Assembly: GCA_020161775.1 (NCBI GenBank)
Contig: JAIUOW010000018.1
Span: 37,168-101,167 of the forward strand
DNA: 64,000 nt
Reading direction: 5' to 3'
Source of the DNA: Pseudomonadota bacterium
Lineage (GTDB): Bacteria; Pseudomonadota; Gammaproteobacteria; Burkholderiales; Burkholderiaceae_C
This document shows positions 34,464-43,461 of this stretch, piece after piece. Every line of letters starts with the position of its first letter. The first letter of the stretch is position 1. The position numbers and the translations under genes are program-made. Under the pieces are notes generated by a model. It was not told the DNA's origin, did not search any database, and saw only the letters and a program-made list of their open reading frames with translations.

Positions 34464-36644
34464 ATGGCCAAACTACTCTCGCTCGGACTCGGTATCTCTG
34501 AAAACCCCACCGCACTGCAGCCGTCGCTGAACGACTGCATCGAGGTGGCGCTCAACCATGCCGAACTCCTCATGAGCCATGTGCTCAAGGGGCTGGAGGC
34601 CGTCGTGCTGGGGCCGCGGCGCAACGCCGCCCTGCAGACCCAGCCCATCCGCGCGGCGGTGGAGCTTTTGCTGGCGCGCCCGGATGACGTGGGCCGGCAG
34701 TTTCGCGCCGACCTGACGCGCGAGACCTACTACAGCGGTGGCAAGGACGACAACGGCGCCGAGGTGCTGCGCTTTGAGGACCTCAAGCTGTTCGAGGACG
34801 CCGACCTGGACCAGAGCATTGAAATCGCGCGTGCGCAGCAGGAGGTGTCGCTGGCGGTGGACGACGTGCTGCCGGCCTTTGACGCGCGCATCAGCACGCT
34901 GCTGGGCTGGCGCACCGTGCAGCCTGGGTTGAACCCGCTGCGCCCCGATGTGTTCGTGCGCGCGCTGCAGGCCTGCCTGGCCACGCAGGTGGTCGACGCG
35001 CGCGTGCGCGAATCCCTGATCGCGCCGGCTGCCGGCTTGCTGGGTGTGAACCTGCGCACCGTGTACCGTGAGCTGTCTGAATGGCTGACCGCCACCGGCG
35101 TGGAGCCGGCCGTTCCCGTGGGCGGGCTGGTGCAGGCCGGCCAGCCTGGCACCACGGGCACCAGCGACAGGATGTCGCGCACCATGCTCACGCTGGACCG
35201 CTTGCGCCGCCTGCTGGCGGGCGATTTCCATCCCGCCGCGTCTCCCCGGCGCGACTTCCTGCACACGGTGCCGGCCTCGCTGGTGGCGCTGCAGGACCTC
35301 AAGCAGGTGGATGCGCTGGTGCAGCGGCTGGAGCAGCGCCCCGCCCCGGAGGCGCCCGTGGCCGACGCGGCGCAGCCGCCCGCCGCCGACGCCATCCCGC
35401 GCCTGGGCCACCAGCTGGGTGCCGAGGTGGTGCGCCTGATGTTCGACAACCTGGCCCAGGACGCGCGCCTGCTGGCCCCGCTGAAAGAGCAGCTGCGCGC
35501 CATGGAACCGGCGGTGCAGCGCCTGGCGCGCGAGGACTCGCGATTTTTCAGCGACCGCACCCATCCCGCGCGCCAGCTGCTGGACGTGATCACCCAGCGC
35601 AGCCTGGCCTTCCCCTCGGAGACCGACGAAGGCTGGCAGCGCTTCATGGCCACCGTGCGCGACGCCGCCCAGTGGCTGACCGGCAAGGTGGTGGACGCCG
35701 ACGTGGTGGGAGAGCTGATCGACCACCTGCAGGCCGAATGGGACCGCCAGGACAAAGCCAGCGTGGCGCGCAACGCCGAAGCCGCCCGCGCGCTGGAGCA
35801 CGCCGAGCGCCGCCACCTGCTGGCGCAGGCGCTGGCCACGGAATTTGAGGGCTTGATGGACGGCCTGGACGTCCCCGAATTCGTGCGGGACTTCCTGCGC
35901 GGCGCCTGGCCGCAGGTGGTGGCCCAGGCGCGGCTGACGGCGCTGGACGACGCCACCGACCCCTATGGCTACCGGGCCGTGGTGGACGACCTGATCTGGA
36001 GCGTGCAAAAGAGCACCTCGCGCCGCGGCCGGGCGGCGCGGCTCCTGCAGATGATTCCGGGCCTGATCGGCAAGCTGCGCGACGGGCTGGCCCGGTCGGG
36101 CTATCCGCCGGAGCTGACCGCCAGCTTCTTCGAGGGCCTGGGTGCGCTGCACCATGCGGCGCTGCAGGCCGGGCGGGACGCTGCGGCGCAGGCGGCAGCG
36201 CAGGCAGCGGCCGATGCCGCTGAAGCCGCCCCCAGCCAGTTTGCCGACAGTGGCCTGCACAGCGTGGACCCCTGGGTGGCCGGCAACGAGGCGCAGGAAT
36301 CGGGCTACCTGGGCGCGGACTCCGTCATGCCGGCCGACGCGGCCGCCCACGCCGACGAGCATGCGCCCGTGGGCGCGGCGGGGCTGGTGATCGGCACCTG
36401 GGTCGAATTGATGGGCGGCGACGGCCAGTGGCTGCGCGTGCAGCTGACCTGGGCCACGCCGCACGGCACGCTGTTCATGTTCACCTCACCGGCCGGCACG
36501 GCGCATTCCATGTCGCGCCGCACGCTGGAGCGCCTGCGCGCCCAGGGCCAGGTGCGCGTGGTGGCCGGGCGGCACGTGGTGGACGAAGCGCTGGACCTGG
36601 TGGCCCGGGCGGCGCTGCGCAACAGCCTGTCGGACAAGCCCTGA
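34464..36644 (+). CDS. DUF1631 family protein (first copy)
   Basis: A 726-aa protein of the DUF1631 family, without signal peptide or membrane helices. Conserved landmarks shared with the second copy are RPDVFVRAL, PRRD-like linkers, the Glu/Arg-rich helical middle and a C-terminal domain (residues about 630-720) with TWVELMG, TWATPHGTLFMFTSPAG and HSMSRRTL. That end domain resembles a small beta-barrel such as PilZ, but the c-di-GMP RxxxR motif is not obvious. Start at the ATG at 34464, where homology begins. It ends 85 bp before ettA. Function unknown. Confidence 0.82.
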   Translation: MAKLLSLGLGISENPTALQPSLNDCIEVALNHAELLMSHVLKGLEAVVLGPRRNAALQTQPIRAAVELLLARPDDVGRQFRADLTRETYYSGGKDDNGAEVLRFEDLKLFEDADLDQSIEIARAQQEVSLAVDDVLPAFDARISTLLGWRTVQPGLNPLRPDVFVRALQACLATQVVDARVRESLIAPAAGLLGVNLRTVYRELSEWLTATGVEPAVPVGGLVQAGQPGTTGTSDRMSRTMLTLDRLRRLLAGDFHPAASPRRDFLHTVPASLVALQDLKQVDALVQRLEQRPAPEAPVADAAQPPAADAIPRLGHQLGAEVVRLMFDNLAQDARLLAPLKEQLRAMEPAVQRLAREDSRFFSDRTHPARQLLDVITQRSLAFPSETDEGWQRFMATVRDAAQWLTGKVVDADVVGELIDHLQAEWDRQDKASVARNAEAARALEHAERRHLLAQALATEFEGLMDGLDVPEFVRDFLRGAWPQVVAQARLTALDDATDPYGYRAVVDDLIWSVQKSTSRRGRAARLLQMIPGLIGKLRDGLARSGYPPELTASFFEGLGALHHAALQAGRDAAAQAAAQAAADAAEAAPSQFADSGLHSVDPWVAGNEAQESGYLGADSVMPADAAAHADEHAPVGAAGLVIGTWVELMGGDGQWLRVQLTWATPHGTLFMFTSPAGTAHSMSRRTLERLRAQGQVRVVAGRHVVDEALDLVARAALRNSLSDKP

Positions 36645-36651
36645 CGATGGC

Positions 36652-36701
36652 GCAGGGCCGCCGCGGCGGCCCTGCCCTGATAATCAAGGGTTTGCACCCT
36701 T
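36652..36701 (+). terminator. Two hairpins between DUF1631 and ettA
   Basis: A 24-bp perfect palindrome (GCAGGGCCGCC and its complement, 36652-36675) begins 7 nt after the DUF1631 stop. A second hairpin AAGGGT-TTGC-ACCCTT follows at 36686-36701. Neither has a T-run. They probably separate the two transcription units. Confidence 0.5.
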
Positions 36702-36729
36702 CGCAACCCCTGTAGCTATAAAGAATCCC

Positions 36730-38391
36730 ATGGCCCAGTACGTTTACACCATGAACCGCGTCGGCAAGATCGTGCCGCCGAAGCGTCATATCCTCAAAGA
36801 CATTTCCCTGAGCTTCTTTCCCGGCGCCAAGATCGGCGTGCTGGGCCTGAACGGCTCGGGCAAGTCCACCCTGCTGAAAATCATGGCCGGCGTGGACAAG
36901 GAGATCGAGGGCGAGGCGATCCCGATGCCGGGGTTGAACATCGGCTACCTGCCGCAGGAGCCCAAGCTGAACCCCGAGCACACCGTGCGCGAGGCCGTGG
37001 AGGAAGCGATGGGCGAAGTGCTGGCCGCCAAGGCCAAGCTGGAAGAGGTGTACGCCGCCTATGCCGAGCCTGACGCCGACTTTGACGCGCTGGCGGCCGA
37101 GCAGGCGCGGCTGGAGGCGATCATCGCCACCTCGGGCACCGACTCCGAGCACCAGCTCGAAATTGCCGCCGACGCACTGCGGCTGCCAGCCTGGGACGCC
37201 AAGATCGGCGTGCTGTCGGGCGGCGAAAAGCGCCGCGTTGCGCTGTGCAAGCTGCTGCTGTCCAAGCCCGACATGCTGCTGCTGGACGAACCCACCAACC
37301 ACCTGGACGCTGAAAGCGTGGACTGGCTGGAAGTGTTCCTGCAGCGCTACCCCGGCACCGTGGTGGCCATCACCCACGACCGCTATTTCCTGGACAACGC
37401 GGCCGAATGGATCCTGGAACTGGATCGCGGCGCCGGCATCCCGTGGAAGGGCAACTACAGCACCTGGCTGGAGCAGAAGGAAGCGCGGCTGCAGCAGGAG
37501 CAAAAGGGCGAGGAAGCCCGCGCCAAGGCCTTGAAGAAGGAGCTGGAATGGGCGCGCGGCAACCCCAAGGCCCGCCAGGCCAAGAGCAAGGCGCGCCTGG
37601 CCCGCTTCGAGGAACTGAGCGACTACGAATACCAGAAGCGCAACGAGACGCAGGAAATCTTCATCCCCGTGGCCGAGCGGCTGGGCAGCCAGGTGATCGA
37701 ATTCCACAACGTCAGCAAGTCGTTTGGTGACCGCCTGCTCATCGACAACCTGAGCTTCAAGGTGCCCGCGGGTGCCATCGTCGGCATCATCGGCCCCAAC
37801 GGCGCGGGCAAGTCCACGCTGTTCAAGCTGATTGCCGGCAAGGAAAAGCCGGATTCCGGCGAGGTGGTGATCGGCTCCACCGTGAAGATGGCCTTCGTGG
37901 ACCAGACGCGCGACGAACTGTCGGACAACAAGACCGTCTGGGAAGACGTCTCGGGCGGGCTGGACATCCTGAACGTGGGCAAGTTCCAGATGGCCAGCCG
38001 CGCTTATTGCGGGCGCTTCAACTTCAACGGCGGCGACCAGCAGAAGAAGGTGGGCATGCTGTCCGGCGGTGAACGCGGCCGCCTGCACCTGGCCAAGACG
38101 CTGATTGCCGGTGGCAACGTGCTGCTGCTGGACGAGCCGTCCAACGACCTGGACGTGGAAACCCTGCGCGCCCTGGAAGACGCGCTGCTCGAATTTGCCG
38201 GCAGCGTGATGGTCATCAGCCACGACCGCTGGTTCCTGGACCGCATTGCCACGCACATCCTGGCGGCCGAAGGCGACAGCCAGTGGACCTTCTTTGACGG
38301 CAACTACCAGGAATATGAAGCCGACAAGAAAAAGCGTCTCGGCGAAGAGGGTGCGAAACCGAGGCGCGTACGCTACAAGGCATTGAAATAG
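36730..38391 (+). CDS. ettA: Energy-dependent translational throttle protein EttA
   Basis: A 553-aa ABC-F ATPase that binds the ribosomal E site and gates the first elongation step according to the ATP/ADP ratio. It has two nucleotide-binding domains: Walker A GLNGSGKST (39-47) with LSGGEKRR, and GPNGAGKST with LSGGERGR. Each is followed by LLLDEPTNHLD or LLLDEPSNDLD. The arm and linker between them (charged EARLQQEQKGEEARAK) are typical. It lies between two DUF1631 genes and is followed by an intergenic palindromic repeat. Confidence 0.95.
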   Translation: MAQYVYTMNRVGKIVPPKRHILKDISLSFFPGAKIGVLGLNGSGKSTLLKIMAGVDKEIEGEAIPMPGLNIGYLPQEPKLNPEHTVREAVEEAMGEVLAAKAKLEEVYAAYAEPDADFDALAAEQARLEAIIATSGTDSEHQLEIAADALRLPAWDAKIGVLSGGEKRRVALCKLLLSKPDMLLLDEPTNHLDAESVDWLEVFLQRYPGTVVAITHDRYFLDNAAEWILELDRGAGIPWKGNYSTWLEQKEARLQQEQKGEEARAKALKKELEWARGNPKARQAKSKARLARFEELSDYEYQKRNETQEIFIPVAERLGSQVIEFHNVSKSFGDRLLIDNLSFKVPAGAIVGIIGPNGAGKSTLFKLIAGKEKPDSGEVVIGSTVKMAFVDQTRDELSDNKTVWEDVSGGLDILNVGKFQMASRAYCGRFNFNGGDQQKKVGMLSGGERGRLHLAKTLIAGGNVLLLDEPSNDLDVETLRALEDALLEFAGSVMVISHDRWFLDRIATHILAAEGDSQWTFFDGNYQEYEADKKKRLGEEGAKPRRVRYKALK

Positions 38392-38392
38392 G

Positions 38393-38467
38393 TTCCCCCC
38401 CGAAGCGCCTGCGGCGCCTCCCCCTCAAGGGGGCGCCACCAGCGGCCCGGCGAAGCCGGCTCCGCGG
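38393..38467 (+). repeat. Intergenic palindromic repeat, copy 1
   Basis: A 75-bp unit with a CCCCCTCAAGGGGG core, a GCGCC...GGCGC dyad and CCGGCTCCGCGG at its end. It starts 1 nt after the ettA stop. Copy 2 (54586-54660) is the same length with about five mismatches, and is also placed immediately after a stop codon in the same orientation relative to transcription. It can fold into hairpins and may stabilise or end transcripts. Confidence 0.8.
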
Positions 38468-38518
38468 TGGCACTGGCTGATGCGGGTGGTTGGCGGGGTG
38501 TTACATCAGGAGAGTTGC

Positions 38519-40792
38519 ATGTCCACATCCTCGCCGCACCGCCACGAAGCTCCGTTTCGCGCCTGCATCGGGGAGGCGGCGCAGCGTGGCAAGCTGCTGA
38601 TGGAGCGCATGATCCAGGGCGCGCGCCAGTCGCTGCCGCAGCGCATTGCGCTGGCCAACGATGCGCGTGAGCGCGAGCTGCAGCAGGAGTCCTTGCGGCT
38701 GCTGCTGCAGTTTGAAGGCCGGCTGCGTGAAAACTACCCCCAGGCCCTGCTGGCCGAGTTTGCCCAGGCCATCGCCGGCAACGCAGACAAGGAAGCCGCC
38801 GGCGGGCTGAGCTTTGATGCGCTGGAACTCATGGGCGACGACCAGATCCAGGAAAGCGTGGAGGTCGCGCGCGCCCAGCAGGCCACCTTGCTGGCCGTGG
38901 AGGGCGAGCTGGGCGAGCTCAACGCCCTGATCTGCGCCGCGCAGGGCCTGAAGTCCGTGCAGGCCGAACGCAACCCGCTGCGCCCCGACATCTATGTGCG
39001 CGGCTTGCGCAGCGTGCTGGCCGACACCGGCGTGCCGGTGCCCGTGCGCATGCGCTGGCTGTCCCACCTTGGCGAGGCCCTGGGCCCGGCGCTGGCGCGT
39101 GACTACGTGCACCTGTCTGACATGTTGCGCGACCAGGGCGTGGTAGCCGCGGGCTTCAACGTGATCATGCAGATGGAGTCGCCCGCGGCCGCGCGGGCAG
39201 CGGCGGCCGGCGGTGCCGACGGCGCGACCGGTGCCGATGCCAGGGGGCAGCAGCACCGGCCCGAAACCCTGCTGACCGTGCGCCAGCTGCGCCGCCTGCT
39301 CTCGGGCGAACTGGACGCGGGCGGCAATTCGTTTGACGAAAAGTTTGCCCGCGAATTCGAGGGGCCCGGCCATGACGTGCCGCATGCCGATTTCTCGCCC
39401 ACGGTACCGGCGGCATTCGAGGCGCTGCAGGAGATGAAGCAGGTCGATGAAGTCATGCAGCGTCTGGCGCAGCGCAAGCCCGAAGGCAAGCCCGCCACGC
39501 TGCGTGAGCAGCTGCGCACCACCGCCAGCCCCAGCCAGGCGCTGGGCCTGGAGGTGGTGAACCTCATGCTGGACAACATCGCCAGCGACGCCCGCCTGTT
39601 GCCCGAGGTGCAGGCCGTGGTGCGCGAGCTGGAGCCCGCGCTGCTGCGCCTGGCGCTGATCGACCCGCGGTTTTTCAGCGACAGGCGCCACCCGGCGCGG
39701 CGCTTCCTGGACCTGCTGATCCAGAAGAGCCTGGCCTGGCAAAGCGCCAGCGCACCTGGGTTTGACAGCTTCATCGATCCGGCGCGCCAGGCCGTGCAGG
39801 CGCTGGTGGGAACGCACATTGAAGGCGCGGAGCCTTTTGCCTATGCGCTGCACACGCTGGAAGAAACCTGGGCCGAGCAGCAAAAGCGTGAGCGGCGCAA
39901 GCGCGAAAAGGCCGTGCGCGCCCTGTTGCAGGCCGAGCAGCGCAACCTCCTGGCCGAGAAAATCGCCAAGGACCTGCGCCAGCGCGCCGAGACAGCGGGC
40001 GCGCCGCGCGGCATCGTTTATTTTGTGACCGGCCCCTGGGCCCAGGTGATTGCCCAGGCGCGGCTGCTGGACAGCAGCGGCCAGGCCGACCCTGGGGGCT
40101 ATGAAGACCTGGTGACCGACCTGTTGTGGAGTTCCATTCCGCAGGTGGCGTCCACCAACCCGGCGCGGCTGGCGCGGCTGATTCCCGGCTTGCTTGCGCG
40201 CCTGCGCGAAGGGCTGGAAAGCATTGGCTACTCGCGCTCCAAGTCTGGCCGGTTCTTTGATGAGCTCATGGCCTTGCACGCGCGCGCCAGCCAGCCCGCC
40301 GCGCCGCTGGACGATTCACCGCGCGGGCGGCTCGAAGCCCAGTTTCGCGAAGCCGACGAAGCCGGCCTGTGGCTGGCGCCGTCCGAGCAGCACCAGTCGG
40401 GCTTCATGGAAACGCAGGCGCCCCAGCAGGACAAGCCGTTGTTCGAGATGACGCAGCCCGCTTTCAGCGAGACCCTGCTGGAAGGCGTGGCCCGGGCCGA
40501 GCCGGCCGCGCCCGCGGCGCCGCAGACGCTGGCGTTGACGCCAGGCGCTTGGGTGGAGCTGCGGCTGGACGACGCCTGGACGCGCACCCAGCTCACTTGG
40601 GCCAGCCCGCACGGCACGCTGTTCATGTTCACGCAAGCCGACGGTGTCAACCATTCCATGACGCGCCAGTCGATCGACCGGCTGTTTGCCGGCGGCAACC
40701 TGCGCGTGCTGGCCCAGCAGCCCGTGGTGGAAGGGGCGCTGGATGCTGTTGCGCAGGCCGCCCTGCGCAACAGCGTGGACTTCAAACTCTGA
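38519..40792 (+). CDS. DUF1631 family protein (second copy)
   Basis: A 757-aa paralogue of the gene at 34.5 kb. Shared segments include RNPLRPDIYVRGL, the DARLLPEV helix, DPRFFSDRRHPARR (FSDRTHPARQ in the first copy) and the C-terminal WVELRLD, TWASPHGTLFMFT and HSMTRQSI. The ATG at 38519 is preceded by AGGAGA at 5-6 nt. It is probably a cytosolic, mostly helical protein. The 3' end overlaps the convergent TAXI gene by 11 bp. Function unknown. Confidence 0.82.
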   Translation: MSTSSPHRHEAPFRACIGEAAQRGKLLMERMIQGARQSLPQRIALANDARERELQQESLRLLLQFEGRLRENYPQALLAEFAQAIAGNADKEAAGGLSFDALELMGDDQIQESVEVARAQQATLLAVEGELGELNALICAAQGLKSVQAERNPLRPDIYVRGLRSVLADTGVPVPVRMRWLSHLGEALGPALARDYVHLSDMLRDQGVVAAGFNVIMQMESPAAARAAAAGGADGATGADARGQQHRPETLLTVRQLRRLLSGELDAGGNSFDEKFAREFEGPGHDVPHADFSPTVPAAFEALQEMKQVDEVMQRLAQRKPEGKPATLREQLRTTASPSQALGLEVVNLMLDNIASDARLLPEVQAVVRELEPALLRLALIDPRFFSDRRHPARRFLDLLIQKSLAWQSASAPGFDSFIDPARQAVQALVGTHIEGAEPFAYALHTLEETWAEQQKRERRKREKAVRALLQAEQRNLLAEKIAKDLRQRAETAGAPRGIVYFVTGPWAQVIAQARLLDSSGQADPGGYEDLVTDLLWSSIPQVASTNPARLARLIPGLLARLREGLESIGYSRSKSGRFFDELMALHARASQPAAPLDDSPRGRLEAQFREADEAGLWLAPSEQHQSGFMETQAPQQDKPLFEMTQPAFSETLLEGVARAEPAAPAAPQTLALTPGAWVELRLDDAWTRTQLTWASPHGTLFMFTQADGVNHSMTRQSIDRLFAGGNLRVLAQQPVVEGALDAVAQAALRNSVDFKL

Positions 40793-42104
40793 GCAGCTTC
40801 TTGCGCACCAGGTGGATGTTGCCGCGCAAGGCGTAAAGCTCGTCGGCATACGACAGCGGCACGTTGATCCTGCCGGCCTTGTCGTCCAGCGCGTTCAGTT
40901 CGGCCAGCAGGTCTGGCCCCGGCGCCGCGCCAGCGTCCAGCCGGGCTTCGATGTCGCGCAGCTGCGCGTACCAGCGGAACACCCGTGAGCGGATGCGGAA
41001 CTCGTACAGCGGCGGCACGATGCGGCTGGCGGGCAGCAGGATGGCAATGATGATGGTCAGCACCAGCCACATGCGCTCGACCAGGTTGGCGGCCCAGAAG
41101 GGCAGCCAGCGCTGCAGCAGCGGCTTGCCGCCCTTGATGGCGCGCTCGGCCTCGGGTGACAGCGGAAATTCGCTGCGCTCGGCGCTGGGGAACACGCCCG
41201 CGCGGTTGAACCAGCCGGCCTTGCCATGGAAGTCGCGCGCGGCCTGTGCAAACAGCTGCAGCAGCGCCGGGTGCGTGCTCTCGCGCGTGAGCAGCGATGT
41301 GGTGGACGCGATCAGCCGCACATTGGCCGGCGGCATGTCCTGCGCCAGGTCCACCACGCCCCGCGGCAACGTGGCGGGCGTGAGGAATGCAAAGCGGCGC
41401 GAATAGGCCTCGGCCTGGGCAAAGTCCATGAGCTTCACGCCCGGCGTCTGCAGCAGCATCTGCACCATCAGCGATTCCGGCGCCGACGCGAACACGATCG
41501 CGTCCAGCTCACCGCCCAGGAAGGCCACGGTGGCCGGGGTCTGCTCGAGCTGCGACAGCTTCAGCGCGGCGGTGTCCACGCGGTTGGCCTCGAACAGCTT
41601 GGCCATCAGGCTGGGCACGCCACTGCCCGGCGTGCCCACGTTCAGGCGCAAGCCCTTCAGTTGAGACAGCGCCGTGAGTGTGCCCGTGGCGGTCACCGCG
41701 CGCGCCGCGCTTTCACGGTAGAACAGCCACACCGGCTCCACGAACAGGCTGCCCAGGGATTCAATGGCGCTTTCATCGCCTTCGGCAATGTCAGCGCTGC
41801 CGCCCTGCACAAAGCCCAGGTCAGCCCGGCCTTCGCGCAGCAACTGCAGGTTGGCCGACGAGCCTTCGCTGGGCAGCAGAACCACCTGGATGCCGTTGGC
41901 CGCCAGCGCCTTCTGGTAGCGCTTGCCGAACTCGTCATACGCGCTCTGCGCGGGGCCGGTGGCCAGCGTCACGGTTTTGGGCGGCGTGGGCTGCAGCCAC
42001 AGGTAGGCCAGCACGACCAGGCCGGCGGCCAGCAGCGCAAACGGCCCCGCCGAGATCAGCATCTCGCGGATGGACAGCAGCGTGTAGCGGATGGCCTGGG
42101 GCAT
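40782..42104 (-). CDS. TAXI-family solute-binding protein with membrane anchors
   Basis: A 440-aa TAXI-type TRAP substrate-binding protein. An N-terminal hydrophobic segment (residues about 18-36) is followed by the binding domain (TVTLATGP, LPSEGSSANLQLL, GRADLGFVQGG). A second membrane segment (about 345-365, WLVLTIIIAILLPASRIV) precedes a cytosolic helical tail of about 70 residues. Such double-anchored TAXI proteins occur without a neighbouring fused permease, and none is seen here, so it may be a sensor rather than a transporter subunit. The ATG at 42104 overlaps the peptidase stop (TGATG). Confidence 0.82.
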   Translation of the reverse strand: MPQAIRYTLLSIREMLISAGPFALLAAGLVVLAYLWLQPTPPKTVTLATGPAQSAYDEFGKRYQKALAANGIQVVLLPSEGSSANLQLLREGRADLGFVQGGSADIAEGDESAIESLGSLFVEPVWLFYRESAARAVTATGTLTALSQLKGLRLNVGTPGSGVPSLMAKLFEANRVDTAALKLSQLEQTPATVAFLGGELDAIVFASAPESLMVQMLLQTPGVKLMDFAQAEAYSRRFAFLTPATLPRGVVDLAQDMPPANVRLIASTTSLLTRESTHPALLQLFAQAARDFHGKAGWFNRAGVFPSAERSEFPLSPEAERAIKGGKPLLQRWLPFWAANLVERMWLVLTIIIAILLPASRIVPPLYEFRIRSRVFRWYAQLRDIEARLDAGAAPGPDLLAELNALDDKAGRINVPLSYADELYALRGNIHLVRKKLLRV

Positions 42105-43117
42105 CACAGGTCGCGGGCAGCGGGCAGGTGCAGGCCGCCGGCCGTCAGGCCGCGCGCTGCCAGCACCGCGCGCAGCGTGGCGCGCGCGGTGGCCTCGGCC
42201 GCCATGGTGCCCAGCACCATCATGCCGGGGTGCGCCTTGGCCTGGCCCGTGCCCAGCGCAAACAGCGTGTCGCCATCGCTCATGGTGTGCACCGGGTTGA
42301 TGGCGCGCGCCAGGCCGTCGTGAGCCATCTGTGCCAGCTTGGTGGCCTGCAGCTTGTTGATGGCGGCGTCGGTGGCGATCACGCCGATGGTGGTGTTGGT
42401 GCCAGCCAGCAGCGGGCGCGGCGCGTCGCCACGCAGCAGCGCGCGGCGTGTGTCCAGCAGCTTCCTGCCGTTGGCGGTGCGCGCGCCGGCCACCACCTGG
42501 GCCGTGTCAGGGTCCAGCACATCGCCCAGTGCGTTGCAGGCAATCAGCGCGCCCACTGTCACGCCACCGACGGTGACGGAGGCCGTGCCCACGCCACCCT
42601 TCATGGCGCGGTCAATGCCAAAGATCTTGCCCACCGCGGCGCCCGTGCCCGCGCCCACATTGCCTTCGGCCGGCCGCTTGGCGGTGGCGGCGGCGCAGGC
42701 GGCATAACCAGCGGCGGCGTCCGGGCGGATGGACGCATCGCCCACCAGCAAATCAAACAGCACGGCGGCGGGCACGATGGGCAGGCGGCCCACGCGCACG
42801 TCAAAGCCCACGCCGCGCTCTTCGAGCCAGCGCATCGCGCCGCTGGCGGCGTCCAGCCCCCAGGCGCTGCCGCCGGCCAGCATGACGGCATGCACGGTGT
42901 CCACCAGGTTCACCGGCGACAGCAGGTCGGTTTCGCGCGTGCCTGGCGCGGCGCCGCGCACGTCCACGCCGGCCACGGCGCCACCGCGGGCCATGACGAC
43001 GGTGCAACCGGTGGGCCGGCGGGTGTCTGTGAAGTGGCCGACTTCGATACCGGCGACGTCGGTGATGGAGCCCGCCTTGCGGGCGCTGGTCAGAGAGGGC
43101 ATGGATTCATTATCCAT
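42104..43117 (-). CDS. P1-family (DmpA-like) aminopeptidase
   Basis: A 337-aa N-terminal nucleophile hydrolase of peptidase family S58/P1 (DmpA, BapA). Autocleavage would occur before the nucleophile in AGTNTTIGVIATDA, giving alpha and beta chains. The motif AGGSAWGLDAASG is also typical. No signal peptide is visible. Members hydrolyse N-terminal beta-amino or small D/L residues. It is coupled to the TAXI gene and lies 36 bp after the copper genes, although no copper role is evident. The first ATG is used; a second lies at 43102. Confidence 0.87.
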   Translation of the reverse strand: MDNESMPSLTSARKAGSITDVAGIEVGHFTDTRRPTGCTVVMARGGAVAGVDVRGAAPGTRETDLLSPVNLVDTVHAVMLAGGSAWGLDAASGAMRWLEERGVGFDVRVGRLPIVPAAVLFDLLVGDASIRPDAAAGYAACAAATAKRPAEGNVGAGTGAAVGKIFGIDRAMKGGVGTASVTVGGVTVGALIACNALGDVLDPDTAQVVAGARTANGRKLLDTRRALLRGDAPRPLLAGTNTTIGVIATDAAINKLQATKLAQMAHDGLARAINPVHTMSDGDTLFALGTGQAKAHPGMMVLGTMAAEATARATLRAVLAARGLTAGGLHLPAARDL

Positions 43118-43153
43118 GCCGCCATGCGTGCGTGGGCCCGCACGGCAAGCCTG

Positions 43154-43450
43154 TCAGGGCGCGGCCTTTTCCACGCCGGTCATCACATAGGCGCCTTGCT
43201 GCTGCTCGGCGGTGAAGCGGACCTTGTCACCCGCGGCCACCTTGTCCAGCAGCGCGGCGTCCTTCACCTGGAACACCATGGTCATGGGGGGCATGTCCAG
43301 GTTCTTGATCGGGCCGTGCTTGAGCGTGATCTTCTTCGCGTCCTTGTCCACCTTGCGCACTTCGGCTTCGGCCATGTCCCTGGCGGGTGCCTGCGCCAGG
43401 GCGAGGGTGGAGGACAGGGCGATGAGCATGGCGGCAATGAGCTTGTTCAT
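43154..43450 (-). CDS. CusF-like periplasmic copper-binding protein
   Basis: A 98-aa protein with a signal peptide (cleavage near ALAQ at 20) and a CusF-type OB fold. The metal site of CusF (His, Trp, Met, Met) corresponds here to H45, M53, M56 and M58 in KHGPIKNLDMPPMTMVF, so the cation-pi Trp is replaced by Met. It likely carries Cu(I) in the periplasm. It is the last gene of the copper cluster, 11 bp after the DUF411 gene. Confidence 0.86.
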   Translation of the reverse strand: MNKLIAAMLIALSSTLALAQAPARDMAEAEVRKVDKDAKKITLKHGPIKNLDMPPMTMVFQVKDAALLDKVAAGDKVRFTAEQQQGAYVMTGVEKAAP

Positions 43451-43461
43451 GGTGTTTCCTT

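Noticed and set aside
38393-38467. Considered as a CRISPR repeat or IS terminus
   Set aside because: Only two copies, far apart and not tandem, with no spacers or transposase; orientation relative to stop codons fits a transcript-level repeat.
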